A stretch of 45,368 bases of DNA from Caulobacterales bacterium (GTDB lineage: Bacteria > Pseudomonadota > Alphaproteobacteria > Caulobacterales > Caulobacteraceae), in contig JACRBD010000281.1 in assembly GCA_016234625.1 (NCBI GenBank), forward strand, positions 1 through 45,368, read 5' to 3'. This document shows positions 1 to 7,216 of this stretch, one piece after another; within the stretch, counting starts at the first letter, position 1; each line of letters begins with the position of its first letter. The translations under genes and the position numbers were made by a program. The notes beneath the pieces were generated by a model, which saw only the letters and a list, made by a program, of their open reading frames with translations, made no database searches and was not told the origin of the DNA.

Positions 1-20
1 CAGATTAAATACAGCAATGC

Positions 21-76
21 ATTAAATGGGGACAGCCACTCATTTGCGAGCAAATGAGTGGCTGTCCCCATTTAAT
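21..76. repeat. Perfect 26-bp inverted repeat (GGGGACAGCCAC hairpin)
   Basis: Arms at 21-46 and 51-76 are perfectly complementary over 26 bp, with a 4-nt CGAG loop. The core reads GGGGACAGCCACTCATTTG. The right arm covers the stop codon of the minus-strand TetR gene. The GGGGACA...TGTCCCC ends match the palindromes at 24072, 27210 and 27264, so it may belong to a REP-like family. It could also act as a terminator for the TetR gene, although no T-tract follows. Confidence 0.85.
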
Positions 77-686
77 GCCCCGCCAGCGCCGCGAAGGCCG
101 CGTAGAAGGCCTCGTCCGGGACCAGCTCCGGCGTCAGGAAGCGCTGGAACAGCAGGCCTTCGGTGACCGCGTGGATCAGCAGCACCAGGGTCTCGGCCGG
201 CATCGGCAGGCCGTCCTCGTCGGCGACGCTGCGCAGCCAGGCCGCGCCGGTGGCGAAGCTGGCTTCGGTGACGGCCTGGACTTCGGCGCGAAGGGCGTCG
301 TGCGACAGGGCGTGGGCCATGCCGGTCAGCCGGCCGAACGCCGCGGCCTCCCGCACGGGAATGGCGGCCACATAGGCCTCGGCCAGGGCGCGCATCTTTT
401 CGGCGAAGGTCGAGTCCGGACGGATCTTCGGCCGGACCGGCGCCCAGTAGGCCTGGCCCAGGGCGATGAACAGGTCGTCGCGGTTGCGGAAGTTGCCGTA
501 GATCGCCCCGCTGGTCATGCCGGCCCGTTCGGCCACCGCCTGCAGGGTGGCGCCATCATAGCCGCGCTCGCGGATCAACTGGCGGGCGGCCTCCAGCAGG
601 GCCGCACGAGTGCGGGCGCGCTTGTCGCCCTTGGGGCGGCGTCTGGCATCGGCGTTCGGGGGGGCGAGGGCAGGGGCGGCGGACAT
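72..686 (-). CDS. TetR/AcrR family transcriptional regulator
   Basis: This 204-residue protein has the usual TetR length. An N-terminal helix-turn-helix domain lies at about residues 25-70 (TRAALLEAARQLIRERGYDG, then TSGAIYGNFRNRDDLF). The alpha-helical C-terminal ligand domain is not diagnostic of an effector. The gene is divergent from the serine hydrolase at 778, with an AT-rich 91-bp gap holding a direct repeat, so it probably represses itself and that hydrolase. Its stop codon lies inside a perfect hairpin. The family call is firm; the ligand is unknown. Confidence 0.92.
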   Translation of the reverse strand: MSAAPALAPPNADARRRPKGDKRARTRAALLEAARQLIRERGYDGATLQAVAERAGMTSGAIYGNFRNRDDLFIALGQAYWAPVRPKIRPDSTFAEKMRALAEAYVAAIPVREAAAFGRLTGMAHALSHDALRAEVQAVTEASFATGAAWLRSVADEDGLPMPAETLVLLIHAVTEGLLFQRFLTPELVPDEAFYAAFAALAGH

Positions 687-720
687 GTCGCGGACTCGAT
701 GGGCTTGCCAATTTATAGGA

Positions 721-750
721 AGTATATTTTATAAGGCTAGTACATTTTAT
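721..750. promoter_or_regulatory. Candidate operator: direct repeat AGTAYATTTTAT
   Basis: Two copies of a 12-bp motif (AGTATATTTTAT at 721 and AGTACATTTTAT at 739) lie 18 bp apart in the only AT-rich stretch between the divergent TetR and serine hydrolase genes. The position suits a regulator site or overlapping divergent promoters. TetR sites are usually palindromic, so direct repeats make the assignment tentative. Confidence 0.4.
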
Positions 751-777
751 GAGCGCTCCGGCGCGGCAGGGCCCTCC

Positions 778-2001
778 ATGACCACCCCCGACCCCATCGC
801 CGCCACGCTCGGCCGCTACGTCGACGCCGACGAGATCGCCGGCGCCGCGACCCTTGTCTGGAAGGACGGCCGGGTCGTCCAGACCTGCGCAACCGGTTGG
901 CGGGACAGGGAATCGCTGGACCTGCTCGAGCGCGACGCCATCTTTCGCATCGCCTCGATGACCAAGCCGGTGACCTCGGTGGCGGCCCTGATGCTGGTGG
1001 ATGAGGGGAAGATCGCCCTGACCGACCCGATCAGCCGCTGGGCCCCCGAGTTCGCCCAGATGCGGGTGCTGCGCTCGCCCACCGGTCCGCTGGACCAGAC
1101 CGATCCGGCGGTCCGCGAGATCACCTTCGACGACCTGCTGACCCATCGGTCGGGCCTGACCTACAGCTCGTTCCACGACGGTCCGATCCAGAACGCCTAT
1201 GACGCGGTGCTCGGCAACCAGATCGACAGCCATGTCGCGCCCGACGACTGGATCGCCGCGCTCGCCGGCCTGCCGCTGATCGACCAGCCGGGCGGCGGCT
1301 TTCACTACGGCAATTCCACCGACCTGCTGGGCTTCCTGGTCGCCCGCATCGAGGGCGAACCCCTCGGCGCGGTGTTGCAACGCAGGATCTTCGACCCGCT
1401 GGGCATGAAGGACACGGGCTTCTTCGTTCCGGCGGGCAAGGCCGACCGCAAGGCGCAGATGTACGGTTTCAACGCCGACGGCGTCCTGACGCCCAGGCCG
1501 ACCGGGGCGGGCGGCGCCGGCAGGGTGCTGCCTGACCGGACCACGGCGACGCCTTACGAGGCCGGCAGCGGCGGCCTGTGGTCGACGCTCGACGACTACC
1601 TGGCCTTCGCACGGCTGTTCGTCGAGGACGGGGCGGTGGACGGCGTACGGCTGCTGCGGCCGGAAACGCTGAAGGCCATGATGACCAACCAGCTGAGCGA
1701 GGACCAGCGCGCCCGCGGCGAGACCCTCGGCATGCCGATCTTCACCGCCCACGGGTTCGGCTACGGCCTGGCGGTGGTCATGGACCCCGCCAACGCCGCC
1801 GTGACCCGCTGCAAGGGCGGTGTCGGCACGGTCGGCTGGCCCGGCGCCTACGGCGGCTGGTGGCAGGCCGACCCGACCACCGGCACGGTGATGATCTTCC
1901 TCGCCCACAACGTCATGGAGCCGGAACTGATGGCCATGGGCATCGGCCTGAACGTCTACGGCGCCATCACCGAGTTTCATGGGCTGGCGAGCGCGTTATA
2001 A
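778..2001 (+). CDS. Serine hydrolase, beta-lactamase/esterase class C (S12) family
   Basis: The 407-residue protein has the class C beta-lactamase/S12 fold signature. The nucleophile motif SMTK lies at residues 60-63 and the second motif YGN at 177-179. The family includes carboxylesterases, D-aminopeptidases and transesterases as well as beta-lactamases, and no signal peptide is visible, so a cytoplasmic esterase is likelier than antibiotic resistance. The ATG at 778 was chosen because the upstream in-frame sequence is AT-rich intergenic DNA and the next upstream ATG (749) is out of frame. The gene is divergent from a TetR regulator that may control it. Confidence 0.88.
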   Translation: MTTPDPIAATLGRYVDADEIAGAATLVWKDGRVVQTCATGWRDRESLDLLERDAIFRIASMTKPVTSVAALMLVDEGKIALTDPISRWAPEFAQMRVLRSPTGPLDQTDPAVREITFDDLLTHRSGLTYSSFHDGPIQNAYDAVLGNQIDSHVAPDDWIAALAGLPLIDQPGGGFHYGNSTDLLGFLVARIEGEPLGAVLQRRIFDPLGMKDTGFFVPAGKADRKAQMYGFNADGVLTPRPTGAGGAGRVLPDRTTATPYEAGSGGLWSTLDDYLAFARLFVEDGAVDGVRLLRPETLKAMMTNQLSEDQRARGETLGMPIFTAHGFGYGLAVVMDPANAAVTRCKGGVGTVGWPGAYGGWWQADPTTGTVMIFLAHNVMEPELMAMGIGLNVYGAITEFHGLASAL

Positions 2002-2082
2002 CCCCCCTTTCTGGGCAATAGCATCCCGCCCGTCGTCTGGCAGAAGCACGCCGACGACCTGGCGAGCCGAAAGGGCGATGAC

Positions 2083-2604
2083 GTGCATACAAAGCGAGCA
2101 ATTGGCATTCTGGCGGCGACAGCCCTGACCATCGCCGCCGGATCGGCGCAGGCCTATCCGCCCAGGGAGAGCGATTGGGTCGCCCTGTCGACCAATGTCG
2201 GCGCGGCGATCGCCGCCTGGGACAAGGCTGACTTCATCGGCGCGATCAACAGCGCCCCCGCCGGCGACTCCGGCGCCGCGCGCGCGATCCTGCGTCAACG
2301 CATGGCCGGCTTCGACGCCGCCTGCGGGGCGATCCGCGAGCAGATCGGCTCGGGCGGTCTGTTCGGTCCCGATCTGTGGACCCAGGGCTTCCGTCAGACC
2401 TGCTGGGCGATGGCCACCCTGGAAAAGGACTTCACCCCCAGCAACCAGGCCAAGGTCTGCGGCGAAGCCAAGGACGCGATCAACTTCTTCAAGCAGTACA
2501 AGCCCGCCCGGTCGCCGGCGGCCTATCCCCTGGCCGCCGAGCACGTGGCCCGGTTCGTGGCCATCAACGAGACGCTCAAACAAGCGGTCCAGCGCTGCAG
2601 GTGA
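2083..2604 (+). CDS. Small exported protein of unknown function
   Basis: This 173-residue protein begins with a clear signal peptide (RAIGILAATALTIAAGSAQA, cleavage after AQA). The mature part is mostly helical, with four Cys residues that could form disulfides in the periplasm. I do not recognise the family. The start is a GTG preceded by an AGGG-type ribosome binding site; no in-frame ATG is close. It is convergent with the exported protein at 2764 and shows no operon partner. Confidence 0.7.
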   Translation: MHTKRAIGILAATALTIAAGSAQAYPPRESDWVALSTNVGAAIAAWDKADFIGAINSAPAGDSGAARAILRQRMAGFDAACGAIREQIGSGGLFGPDLWTQGFRQTCWAMATLEKDFTPSNQAKVCGEAKDAINFFKQYKPARSPAAYPLAAEHVARFVAINETLKQAVQRCR

Positions 2605-2763
2605 TGTCGCGGCGCGGCAATCGCCAGTGTCAGTCCGATCTGTTCGCGCGATGGGGGATAAAGCCGGCGGCGTATTAAAAACGCCAACGAATTTAACGCC
2701 TTACGGGAGAGCGGCGCTCGCCTGTCGCGGGTGCGCGACGCCGGCGCCGGTCCGGGCGGACCG

Positions 2764-3303
2764 CTACTGCGGCCTGAGGCTGTTGACGGTCGCCTCGAAG
2801 ATCGGCCGGGAGGCGGCCAGATCCTCCGGCACGGCGTAGCAGCCCGCCAGGACGATACGGCCGGGCAACAGGTAAAGCCCGATCAACGCATCCACCTCGA
2901 CCTGCTGTTCCGGGAAGGCGCCGGGCAGCAGCCGCACCAGGCCGGTGCGGAAATACAGGCCGCCGTACGGCTTGACTGCGGTCTCGACCATCTCGAGCTT
3001 TGCGGCCTCCACGCCCAACAGGTTGGCCCAGTCGGCCACGGTCCAGGCGCCGGAGGCGTAGACGTTCAGGTCGGCCTGGCTGATGCCGTCCATGCTGGCC
3101 ATGCGGTTCAGCTGGCTGTTGCAGGAAACAGGGCCGGTGATGGTTGGGGAGTCGGGCATCGTGGCCGAGACGATGTCGCCATGGGTCTCCTGGGGCCAGC
3201 CCGCCGGGAAGGTGACGGTATAGCCCTCGGCGGCCGTGGCCGCGGCCGGAACCAGCAATGCGGCGATCGCCGCCGTGGCGAGTGCAAGACGCCTGAGTGG
3301 CAT
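2764..3303 (-). CDS. Exported protein of unknown function
   Basis: This 179-residue protein has an N-terminal signal peptide (LALATAAIAALLVPAAATAA). The mature domain begins YTVTFPAGWP and has two Cys residues, suggesting a small periplasmic beta-rich domain. The opening resembles periplasmic domains that start with a 'FP.GW' strand, but I cannot name the family. It stands alone between a convergent exported gene and the SDR gene. Confidence 0.65.
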   Translation of the reverse strand: MPLRRLALATAAIAALLVPAAATAAEGYTVTFPAGWPQETHGDIVSATMPDSPTITGPVSCNSQLNRMASMDGISQADLNVYASGAWTVADWANLLGVEAAKLEMVETAVKPYGGLYFRTGLVRLLPGAFPEQQVEVDALIGLYLLPGRIVLAGCYAVPEDLAASRPIFEATVNSLRPQ

Positions 3304-3388
3304 GGAGAATCCCCGATTATGGTCGCGACGCTAGGGGGGCGAATCCGCCCGGTCAATCATGTCGCCGCCAAGGGGCCGGGTCGGGCGC

Positions 3389-4168
3389 TCAGCTCGCCGT
3401 CATGCCGCCGTCGACCACCACCTCCGACCCCGTCATGAAGGCCGCCGCGTCCGAGGCGAGGAACTTGATGGCGTTGGCGATATCGATGTCGCGGCCCAAC
3501 CGGCCCATGGGATGGGCCTGGGCGAACCGCTCGCGGGTCGAGTTCGCGCCCTCGCCGGTGACCGCCATCGAGGCGGCGGCGGCCTGGGCCATCATCGGTG
3601 TGTCGATGATCCCCGGATGGACTGAATTGACCCGGATTTTCAGCCCGCCCCGGGCGCATTCCAGCGCCGCCGACTTGGTCATCAGCCGCACCGCGCCCTT
3701 GGAGGCGTTGTAGGCCAGCCCCCCGGCCTGACCCACCAGCCCGGCCACCGACGACAGGTTGATGATCGACCCGCCGCCGTCCCAGCGCTGGGCCCGCTCG
3801 GCGATGGCCGGAATGGCGTGCTTGAGGCCCAGGAACACCCCCTCGACATTGACCTGCTGCATGCGCCGGAAGTCCTCCAGGGCCGTCTCGACGATCGGCT
3901 TCATCCAGAAGATGCCGGCGTTGTTCACCAGAATGTCCAGCCCGCCGAAGGTCTCCCGGGCGAAGGCCACGGCGGCGACCCAGTCGGCCTCGACGGTGAC
4001 GTCATGCTTCACCCAGGCGCCGCCGACCGCCTCGGCCGTGGCCGTCCCGTCGCCGACGTCGCTGACCACCACCCTGGCTCCCGCCGCCGCCAGCGCTTTG
4101 GCCGTGGCCGCGCCGATGCCGCGCGCCCCGCCGGTGACCAGCGCCACCCGTCCTTCGAGATCGTTCAT
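3389..4168 (-). CDS. SDR family NAD(P)-dependent oxidoreductase
   Basis: A classical short-chain dehydrogenase of 259 residues. The dinucleotide-binding motif TGGARGIG is at residues 12-19, NNAG at 82-85, and the catalytic Ser-Tyr-Lys is S140, Y153 (YNASK) and K157. An aspartate after the second beta strand (SDVGD) favours NAD over NADP. The C-terminal GSEVVVDGG segment is typical of the 3-oxoacyl-ACP reductase/glucose dehydrogenase-like branch. The substrate cannot be assigned. The ATG has a good GGGGAGG ribosome binding site. It is divergent from the ankyrin gene. Confidence 0.93.
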   Translation of the reverse strand: MNDLEGRVALVTGGARGIGAATAKALAAAGARVVVSDVGDGTATAEAVGGAWVKHDVTVEADWVAAVAFARETFGGLDILVNNAGIFWMKPIVETALEDFRRMQQVNVEGVFLGLKHAIPAIAERAQRWDGGGSIINLSSVAGLVGQAGGLAYNASKGAVRLMTKSAALECARGGLKIRVNSVHPGIIDTPMMAQAAAASMAVTGEGANSTRERFAQAHPMGRLGRDIDIANAIKFLASDAAAFMTGSEVVVDGGMTAS

Positions 4169-4230
4169 GCCGTCCTCCCCTGTTTGTTGACTCGGGCTAT
4201 AGCTGGAACTTCGGCTTTCAGGGGAAGGCG

Positions 4231-5286
4231 ATGCCGCTCAACAAGACCAGCATGCAGATCATCCATCTGCTTAAGGCCAACGATCTTGGTGGGTTGAAGA
4301 GGGCATTCGCGGATCATCCGGAAGAGGTCAATGTGCACAACGGCATCGCAGGAGGCACCCTGCTGCACCACGCCGCCAGTGAGAGCAGTCCCGAGGTGGT
4401 CAGGCTGCTTGTGGGCCTTGGGTTCGACGTGAATCTCACCGGCGCGACGCGGGGAGACCTGCCGATCGATTCCGCCGCGGCTTATGCCAACGTCGAAAAC
4501 GTCCGGCTCCTCATCGCCCTCGGTTCACGCCTCGACGTCAGCGAGCCGCAAATCAATCCGTTGCTTGCGGCGATCACAGCGGGCAGGGGGTGTTCGGAGG
4601 ATGACGTTATCATCCGCGCTCCCGAGGTCGCCGAGGTACTGCTGAGGGCCGGTCTGGACTATCGGAAGCACTACGCCAAGCAGGGCAGCAAGGGCGCCAA
4701 TGCCAAGGAAAAGGCCGAGAACTGGGGCGCGCTCACGATCAGGGATATCATCGTGGCCTGGGAGCGCGCTGAGGGGGCTGGCGGCTTGCCCCAATTGCCG
4801 CTCGAGGCCCTTTTCTACAAGGCCGCGCGAGCTCATGACCTGGCGGCCGTGCGTTCCCTTTGTGAGGCCCATCCACAGCGGTTTCTGGATGGATCACACC
4901 CGGACCGACCCACGCCGTGGGAGTTCGACACCTGGCTGCATTGCGTCGCAGTCAGCAGCTCGCCGGAAATCGCGGACTACCTGCTAGGCAAGGGCGAGGA
5001 TATCGAAGCGCGGCCGCGAGAGTTCAGTCCGCTGTGGACCGCCGCGCGAAACGGCAATCTTGCCATGGTCCGCCTTCTTCTCGATGCCGGGGCGAAGATC
5101 AAAGCCAGAGAGAAGTGGTCCCCCCTCTTTGCCGCGGTCAGCAATGACCACATCGATGTCATAAGGGCGCTATTAGACGCTGGCGCAAACCCTCACGCCC
5201 GCAGCGGGCGTAGTCCATCGACGCTCGATTGGGCGCGCCAGAATGGACACGCGGAGGCCGCCGAACTGATGGCGGAGTACTGCTAG
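4231..5286 (+). CDS. Ankyrin-repeat protein
   Basis: The 351-residue protein contains ankyrin repeats in two blocks. The first is at about residues 25-115 (GGTLLHHAASESSPEVVRLL onward) and the second at about 205-345 (SPLWTAARNGNLAMVRLLLD, SPLFAAVSNDHIDVIRALLD). Ankyrin repeats mediate protein-protein contacts; no enzymatic domain, signal peptide or membrane segment is visible. A strong ribosome binding site (AGGGGAAGG) precedes the chosen ATG. Only 9 bp separate it from the VOC gene downstream, so the two are probably co-transcribed. Confidence 0.85.
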   Translation: MPLNKTSMQIIHLLKANDLGGLKRAFADHPEEVNVHNGIAGGTLLHHAASESSPEVVRLLVGLGFDVNLTGATRGDLPIDSAAAYANVENVRLLIALGSRLDVSEPQINPLLAAITAGRGCSEDDVIIRAPEVAEVLLRAGLDYRKHYAKQGSKGANAKEKAENWGALTIRDIIVAWERAEGAGGLPQLPLEALFYKAARAHDLAAVRSLCEAHPQRFLDGSHPDRPTPWEFDTWLHCVAVSSSPEIADYLLGKGEDIEARPREFSPLWTAARNGNLAMVRLLLDAGAKIKAREKWSPLFAAVSNDHIDVIRALLDAGANPHARSGRSPSTLDWARQNGHAEAAELMAEYC

Positions 5287-5295
5287 AGAGAGCGG

Positions 5296-5754
5296 ATGAT
5301 CGATCCCAACGGCATCGCCCACATTCAGCTGACCGTGCGCGACGTGGCGCGCAGCCGGCCGTTCTACCACCGGCTGCTGCACGAGACGTTCGGGATGCCG
5401 ATCCAGTACGACATCCCGGGCGTGGTCTTCTACTGCATCGGCGGGCGCACCGGGATCGTCATTCGGCCGGCGGCGCCGGGGCAGGCCGACACGGCCTTCG
5501 ACCAGTGGCGCACGGGCCTGCACCACTTCTGTTTCCGCCTGAGGTCGGAAGCGGACATCGACACCCTGCATGCGGTGCTGGTCGAGATGGACGCGACCAT
5601 CGTCCGGGCGCCCGAGACGGGGCCCTGGGCGGAGGGCTACTACTCGGTCCTGTTCGAGGACCCCGACGGCATCCGCATCGAGGCGGTGTTCATCCCGGGG
5701 GTGGGGAATCTGCCGGCAGCGCGCCAGGGGCCGCTGACGCCGCCGGTCAGTTGA
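5296..5754 (+). CDS. VOC (glyoxalase/dioxygenase fold) family protein
   Basis: A 152-residue two-module vicinal-oxygen-chelate protein. It begins GIAHIQLTVRDVARSRPFY, the typical first strand and helix, and ends in EDPDGIRIEAVF. Likely metal ligands are the His of HIQLTV, a His of HHFCF and the Glu of RIEAVF, which suggests an active metal site. The family includes glyoxalase I, extradiol dioxygenases and fosfomycin-type resistance proteins; the substrate is not determinable here. It follows the ankyrin gene closely and is convergent with the antitoxin at 5760. Confidence 0.85.
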   Translation: MIDPNGIAHIQLTVRDVARSRPFYHRLLHETFGMPIQYDIPGVVFYCIGGRTGIVIRPAAPGQADTAFDQWRTGLHHFCFRLRSEADIDTLHAVLVEMDATIVRAPETGPWAEGYYSVLFEDPDGIRIEAVFIPGVGNLPAARQGPLTPPVS

Positions 5755-5759
5755 GGACC

Positions 5760-6086
5760 CTAGGCGATGGCCTTGAGACCCTTTGCCCGCACCAGATTCA
5801 ACAGTTTCAGAGACGGGCCGTCCGGCCGTTTCTCGCCGCGCTCCCACTTGCTGACCGCGTCCTTGCGGACATTCAGATAGCGCGCGAACACCGGCTGGGA
5901 GACCTGTTCCCGCTCCCGCAGGGCGCGGATCTCAGCGGGGGACAGGCTTTCCACGGTGGTCAGGCACATGACGTCAAAGCTGCGCATCGTCGCCTGATCG
6001 ACCAGGCCGATACGGTGCAGTCCCGAGACGGTTTCATGCATCGCGGCGAGGATATCGGACTCGGGCTTTCGGGCATTCGTCGTCAT
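5760..6086 (-). CDS. NadS/HigA-like helix-turn-helix antitoxin
   Basis: The protein (108 residues from MTTNARKPESD) ends in an Xre-type helix-turn-helix: LSPAEIRALREREQVSQPVF, then DAVSKWERGEKRPDGPSLKL. This layout is typical of NadS/HigA antitoxins that pair with RelE-like toxins. The ORF track begins upstream at 6149, but that extension (WWNWSWRS) lies inside the toxin gene and looks non-coding, so 6086 is preferred. It overlaps the toxin by 53 bp and would be made after it, so the order is toxin first. It probably binds the palindrome at 6482. Confidence 0.82.
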   Translation of the reverse strand: MTTNARKPESDILAAMHETVSGLHRIGLVDQATMRSFDVMCLTTVESLSPAEIRALREREQVSQPVFARYLNVRKDAVSKWERGEKRPDGPSLKLLNLVRAKGLKAIA

Positions 6087-6459
6087 TGATCTCCAGCTCC
6101 AGTTCCACCAACTCACCTTGCGCGACGGCTCGGGCGAGATCGCCGGCACAATGGTTCAGCAAGACGGCGGCAGTCGCCTGCACCACCTCAAGTTCCTTCT
6201 TCGTCACATTCGCCCTGGCACTCTTGGCGAACCCATAGACGAAGAAGCCCGATCCGCCGGTGCAAAAGGCCAGGAGCGTCCGGAACTCGCCGGATTTTCC
6301 CGCGCCCGCCCGCGCCACGCGCTGTTTGAAGACCCCGCCGCCGAGATCGGCGTCCCAATGGCCGGACATCACGGCACGAGCCGCTTCAAGCAACGCTTCA
6401 TCTTCCAAGCGGGCCTTGCGGGCGAACCGCGAGAACGCCTTGGTCTTGTAGACGCTCAT
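6034..6459 (-). CDS. RelE-like toxin of type II TA pair
   Basis: The protein matches the RelE-type toxin family found next to NadS antitoxins. Recognisable blocks are YKTKAFSRFARKARLEDEAL, the ADLGGGVFKQRVAR core, GKSGEFRTLLAF and FFVYGFAKSARANV. Members are mRNA interferases, usually about 110 residues; this one has 141 because the reading frame continues into the antitoxin gene with a charged tail. The gene lies just upstream of the antitoxin in a single transcription unit, with a short palindrome before its start that suits autoregulation. Confidence 0.85.
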   Translation of the reverse strand: MSVYKTKAFSRFARKARLEDEALLEAARAVMSGHWDADLGGGVFKQRVARAGAGKSGEFRTLLAFCTGGSGFFVYGFAKSARANVTKKELEVVQATAAVLLNHCAGDLARAVAQGELVELELEINDDECPKARVRYPRRDA

Positions 6460-6481
6460 CTGTTTGCGCCTGTCTATTATG

Positions 6482-6496
6482 TAGCTCTTAGAGCTA
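6482..6496. promoter_or_regulatory. Palindromic candidate operator TAGCTC-TTA-GAGCTA
   Basis: A perfect 6-3-6 palindrome lies 22 bp upstream of the toxin start, in an AT-rich promoter-like stretch. The position and size suit the site bound by the Xre-type antitoxin in conditional-cooperativity autoregulation of the TA operon. Confidence 0.55.
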
Positions 6497-6602
6497 TAGA
6501 AATCAAGGACCTCATTCGTCCGGGGTTTCGTCAGGCTGCAATGTTAAATTATGCCATCTAAGGAAGAGTGATGGGGGAAAAATTGCAGCAGGCGGGCCGC
6601 TC

Positions 6603-6674
6603 GTGGTTGAGGAACCTGTGCAAGCTCTACCCGCCCACCGTCTCTCCGTCGCACCTATGATGGACTGGACGTAG
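6603..6674 (+). pseudogene. dusA: Stranded 5' fragment of dusA
   Basis: Read from GTG at 6603 or 6618, this stretch encodes VQALPAHRLSVAPMMDWT and then a TAG stop. LSVAPMMDWT is the same conserved N-terminus as the intact DusA encoded at 23101 (MLSVAPMMDWTDRNC). The fragment therefore appears to be the original start of dusA, cut off from the rest of the gene by DNA inserted at 6671. No DusA catalytic sequence follows. The alternative, chance similarity, is unlikely because synonymous third positions differ while the peptide is kept. Confidence 0.85.
6645..6670 (+). other. Candidate left attachment site (attL) of dusA-integrated island
   Basis: This 26-bp segment matches 23107-23132 at 23 of 26 positions, and the last 14 bases (ATGATGGACTGGAC) are identical. 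The match breaks off right after GGAC: here GTAGTTTTTAATAAATTC follows, AT-rich as expected for an attP arm, while at 23133 the dusA frame continues. The three differences are in the half that would come from the original gene on this side. Confidence 0.75.
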
Positions 6675-6910
6675 TTTTTAATAAATTCAAGTAGTTACGT
6701 GGAATGGTGTGCGCGGACTGCACACGGATGTTCGCGTTCTCTCTCGCTTTCGTTCTCACGACGTGCGCCGCTCTGCTCCGAACTTCCACGCAATTGTTCG
6801 TGGCAGACCGCTGTGTCCCTCACCCTTGGCCGGAGATGCGACGCGAGCTGGGCAGTCAGAAAATGCACCGCTCGGTAAATTTTCCGATCAGATCCCGCTT
6901 AAGCTGGATA

Positions 6911-6980
6911 GTTGTCCCGTTCGGGATAACTTTTGACTTCGGAAAGACATTAGTCGATAAATGCCCCGAACGGGATAATT
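6911..6980. promoter_or_regulatory. Two HipB-type operator palindromes upstream of hipBA
   Basis: Site 1 (6911-6930) reads GTTGTCCCGTTCGGGATAAC, 8 of 10 base pairs symmetrical. Site 2 (6959-6980) is centred on CCCGAACGGG with flanking partial symmetry and ends in GGGATAATT, 6 bp before the hipB start. Both carry TCCCG/CGGGATAA half-sites like the TATCC...GGATA operators known for HipB. They are about 48 bp apart, fitting cooperative repression of the hipBA promoter. Confidence 0.6.
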
Positions 6981-6985
6981 GGGCT

Positions 6986-7216
6986 ATGGATCCTTCTATC
7001 ATCGGCGACGCCGTCCGGCGCGCCCGCAAGGGCATGGGCTTGCGGCAGGACGAACTGGCCGCCGCGGCGGGCGTCGGCCTGAGATTTCTCGTGGAACTGG
7101 AGCGGGGGAAGCCGACCATTCAGCTGGGTCGTACCCTCGCGGTTCTGGCCGCGGTCGGCCTCGACCTGAGTGTCGTCCCGCGTCAGGCGCCGCCCGGTGC
7201 GGCGCTGCCGTCATGA
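6986..7216 (+). CDS. hipB: HipB-type antitoxin (Xre helix-turn-helix)
   Basis: A 76-residue protein that is essentially one Xre-family helix-turn-helix: VRRARKGMGLRQDELAAAAG, then FLVELERGKPTIQLGRTLAV. Length, context and the 4-bp ATGA overlap with hipA identify it as the HipB partner. HipB-family proteins neutralise the HipA kinase and repress the operon. The ORF track starts at 6704, but the ATG at 6986 is preferred: it begins the conserved domain and sits just after two operator palindromes. It is the first gene inside the proposed dusA island. Confidence 0.88.
   Translation: MDPSIIGDAVRRARKGMGLRQDELAAAAGVGLRFLVELERGKPTIQLGRTLAVLAAVGLDLSVVPRQAPPGAALPS

Noticed and set aside
556-1980. 474-residue minus-strand ORF over the serine hydrolase
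   Set aside because: It is the antisense shadow of a gene with clear S12 motifs. Its composition (Gly/Arg/Asp/His-rich, no motif) is typical of high-GC shadow frames.
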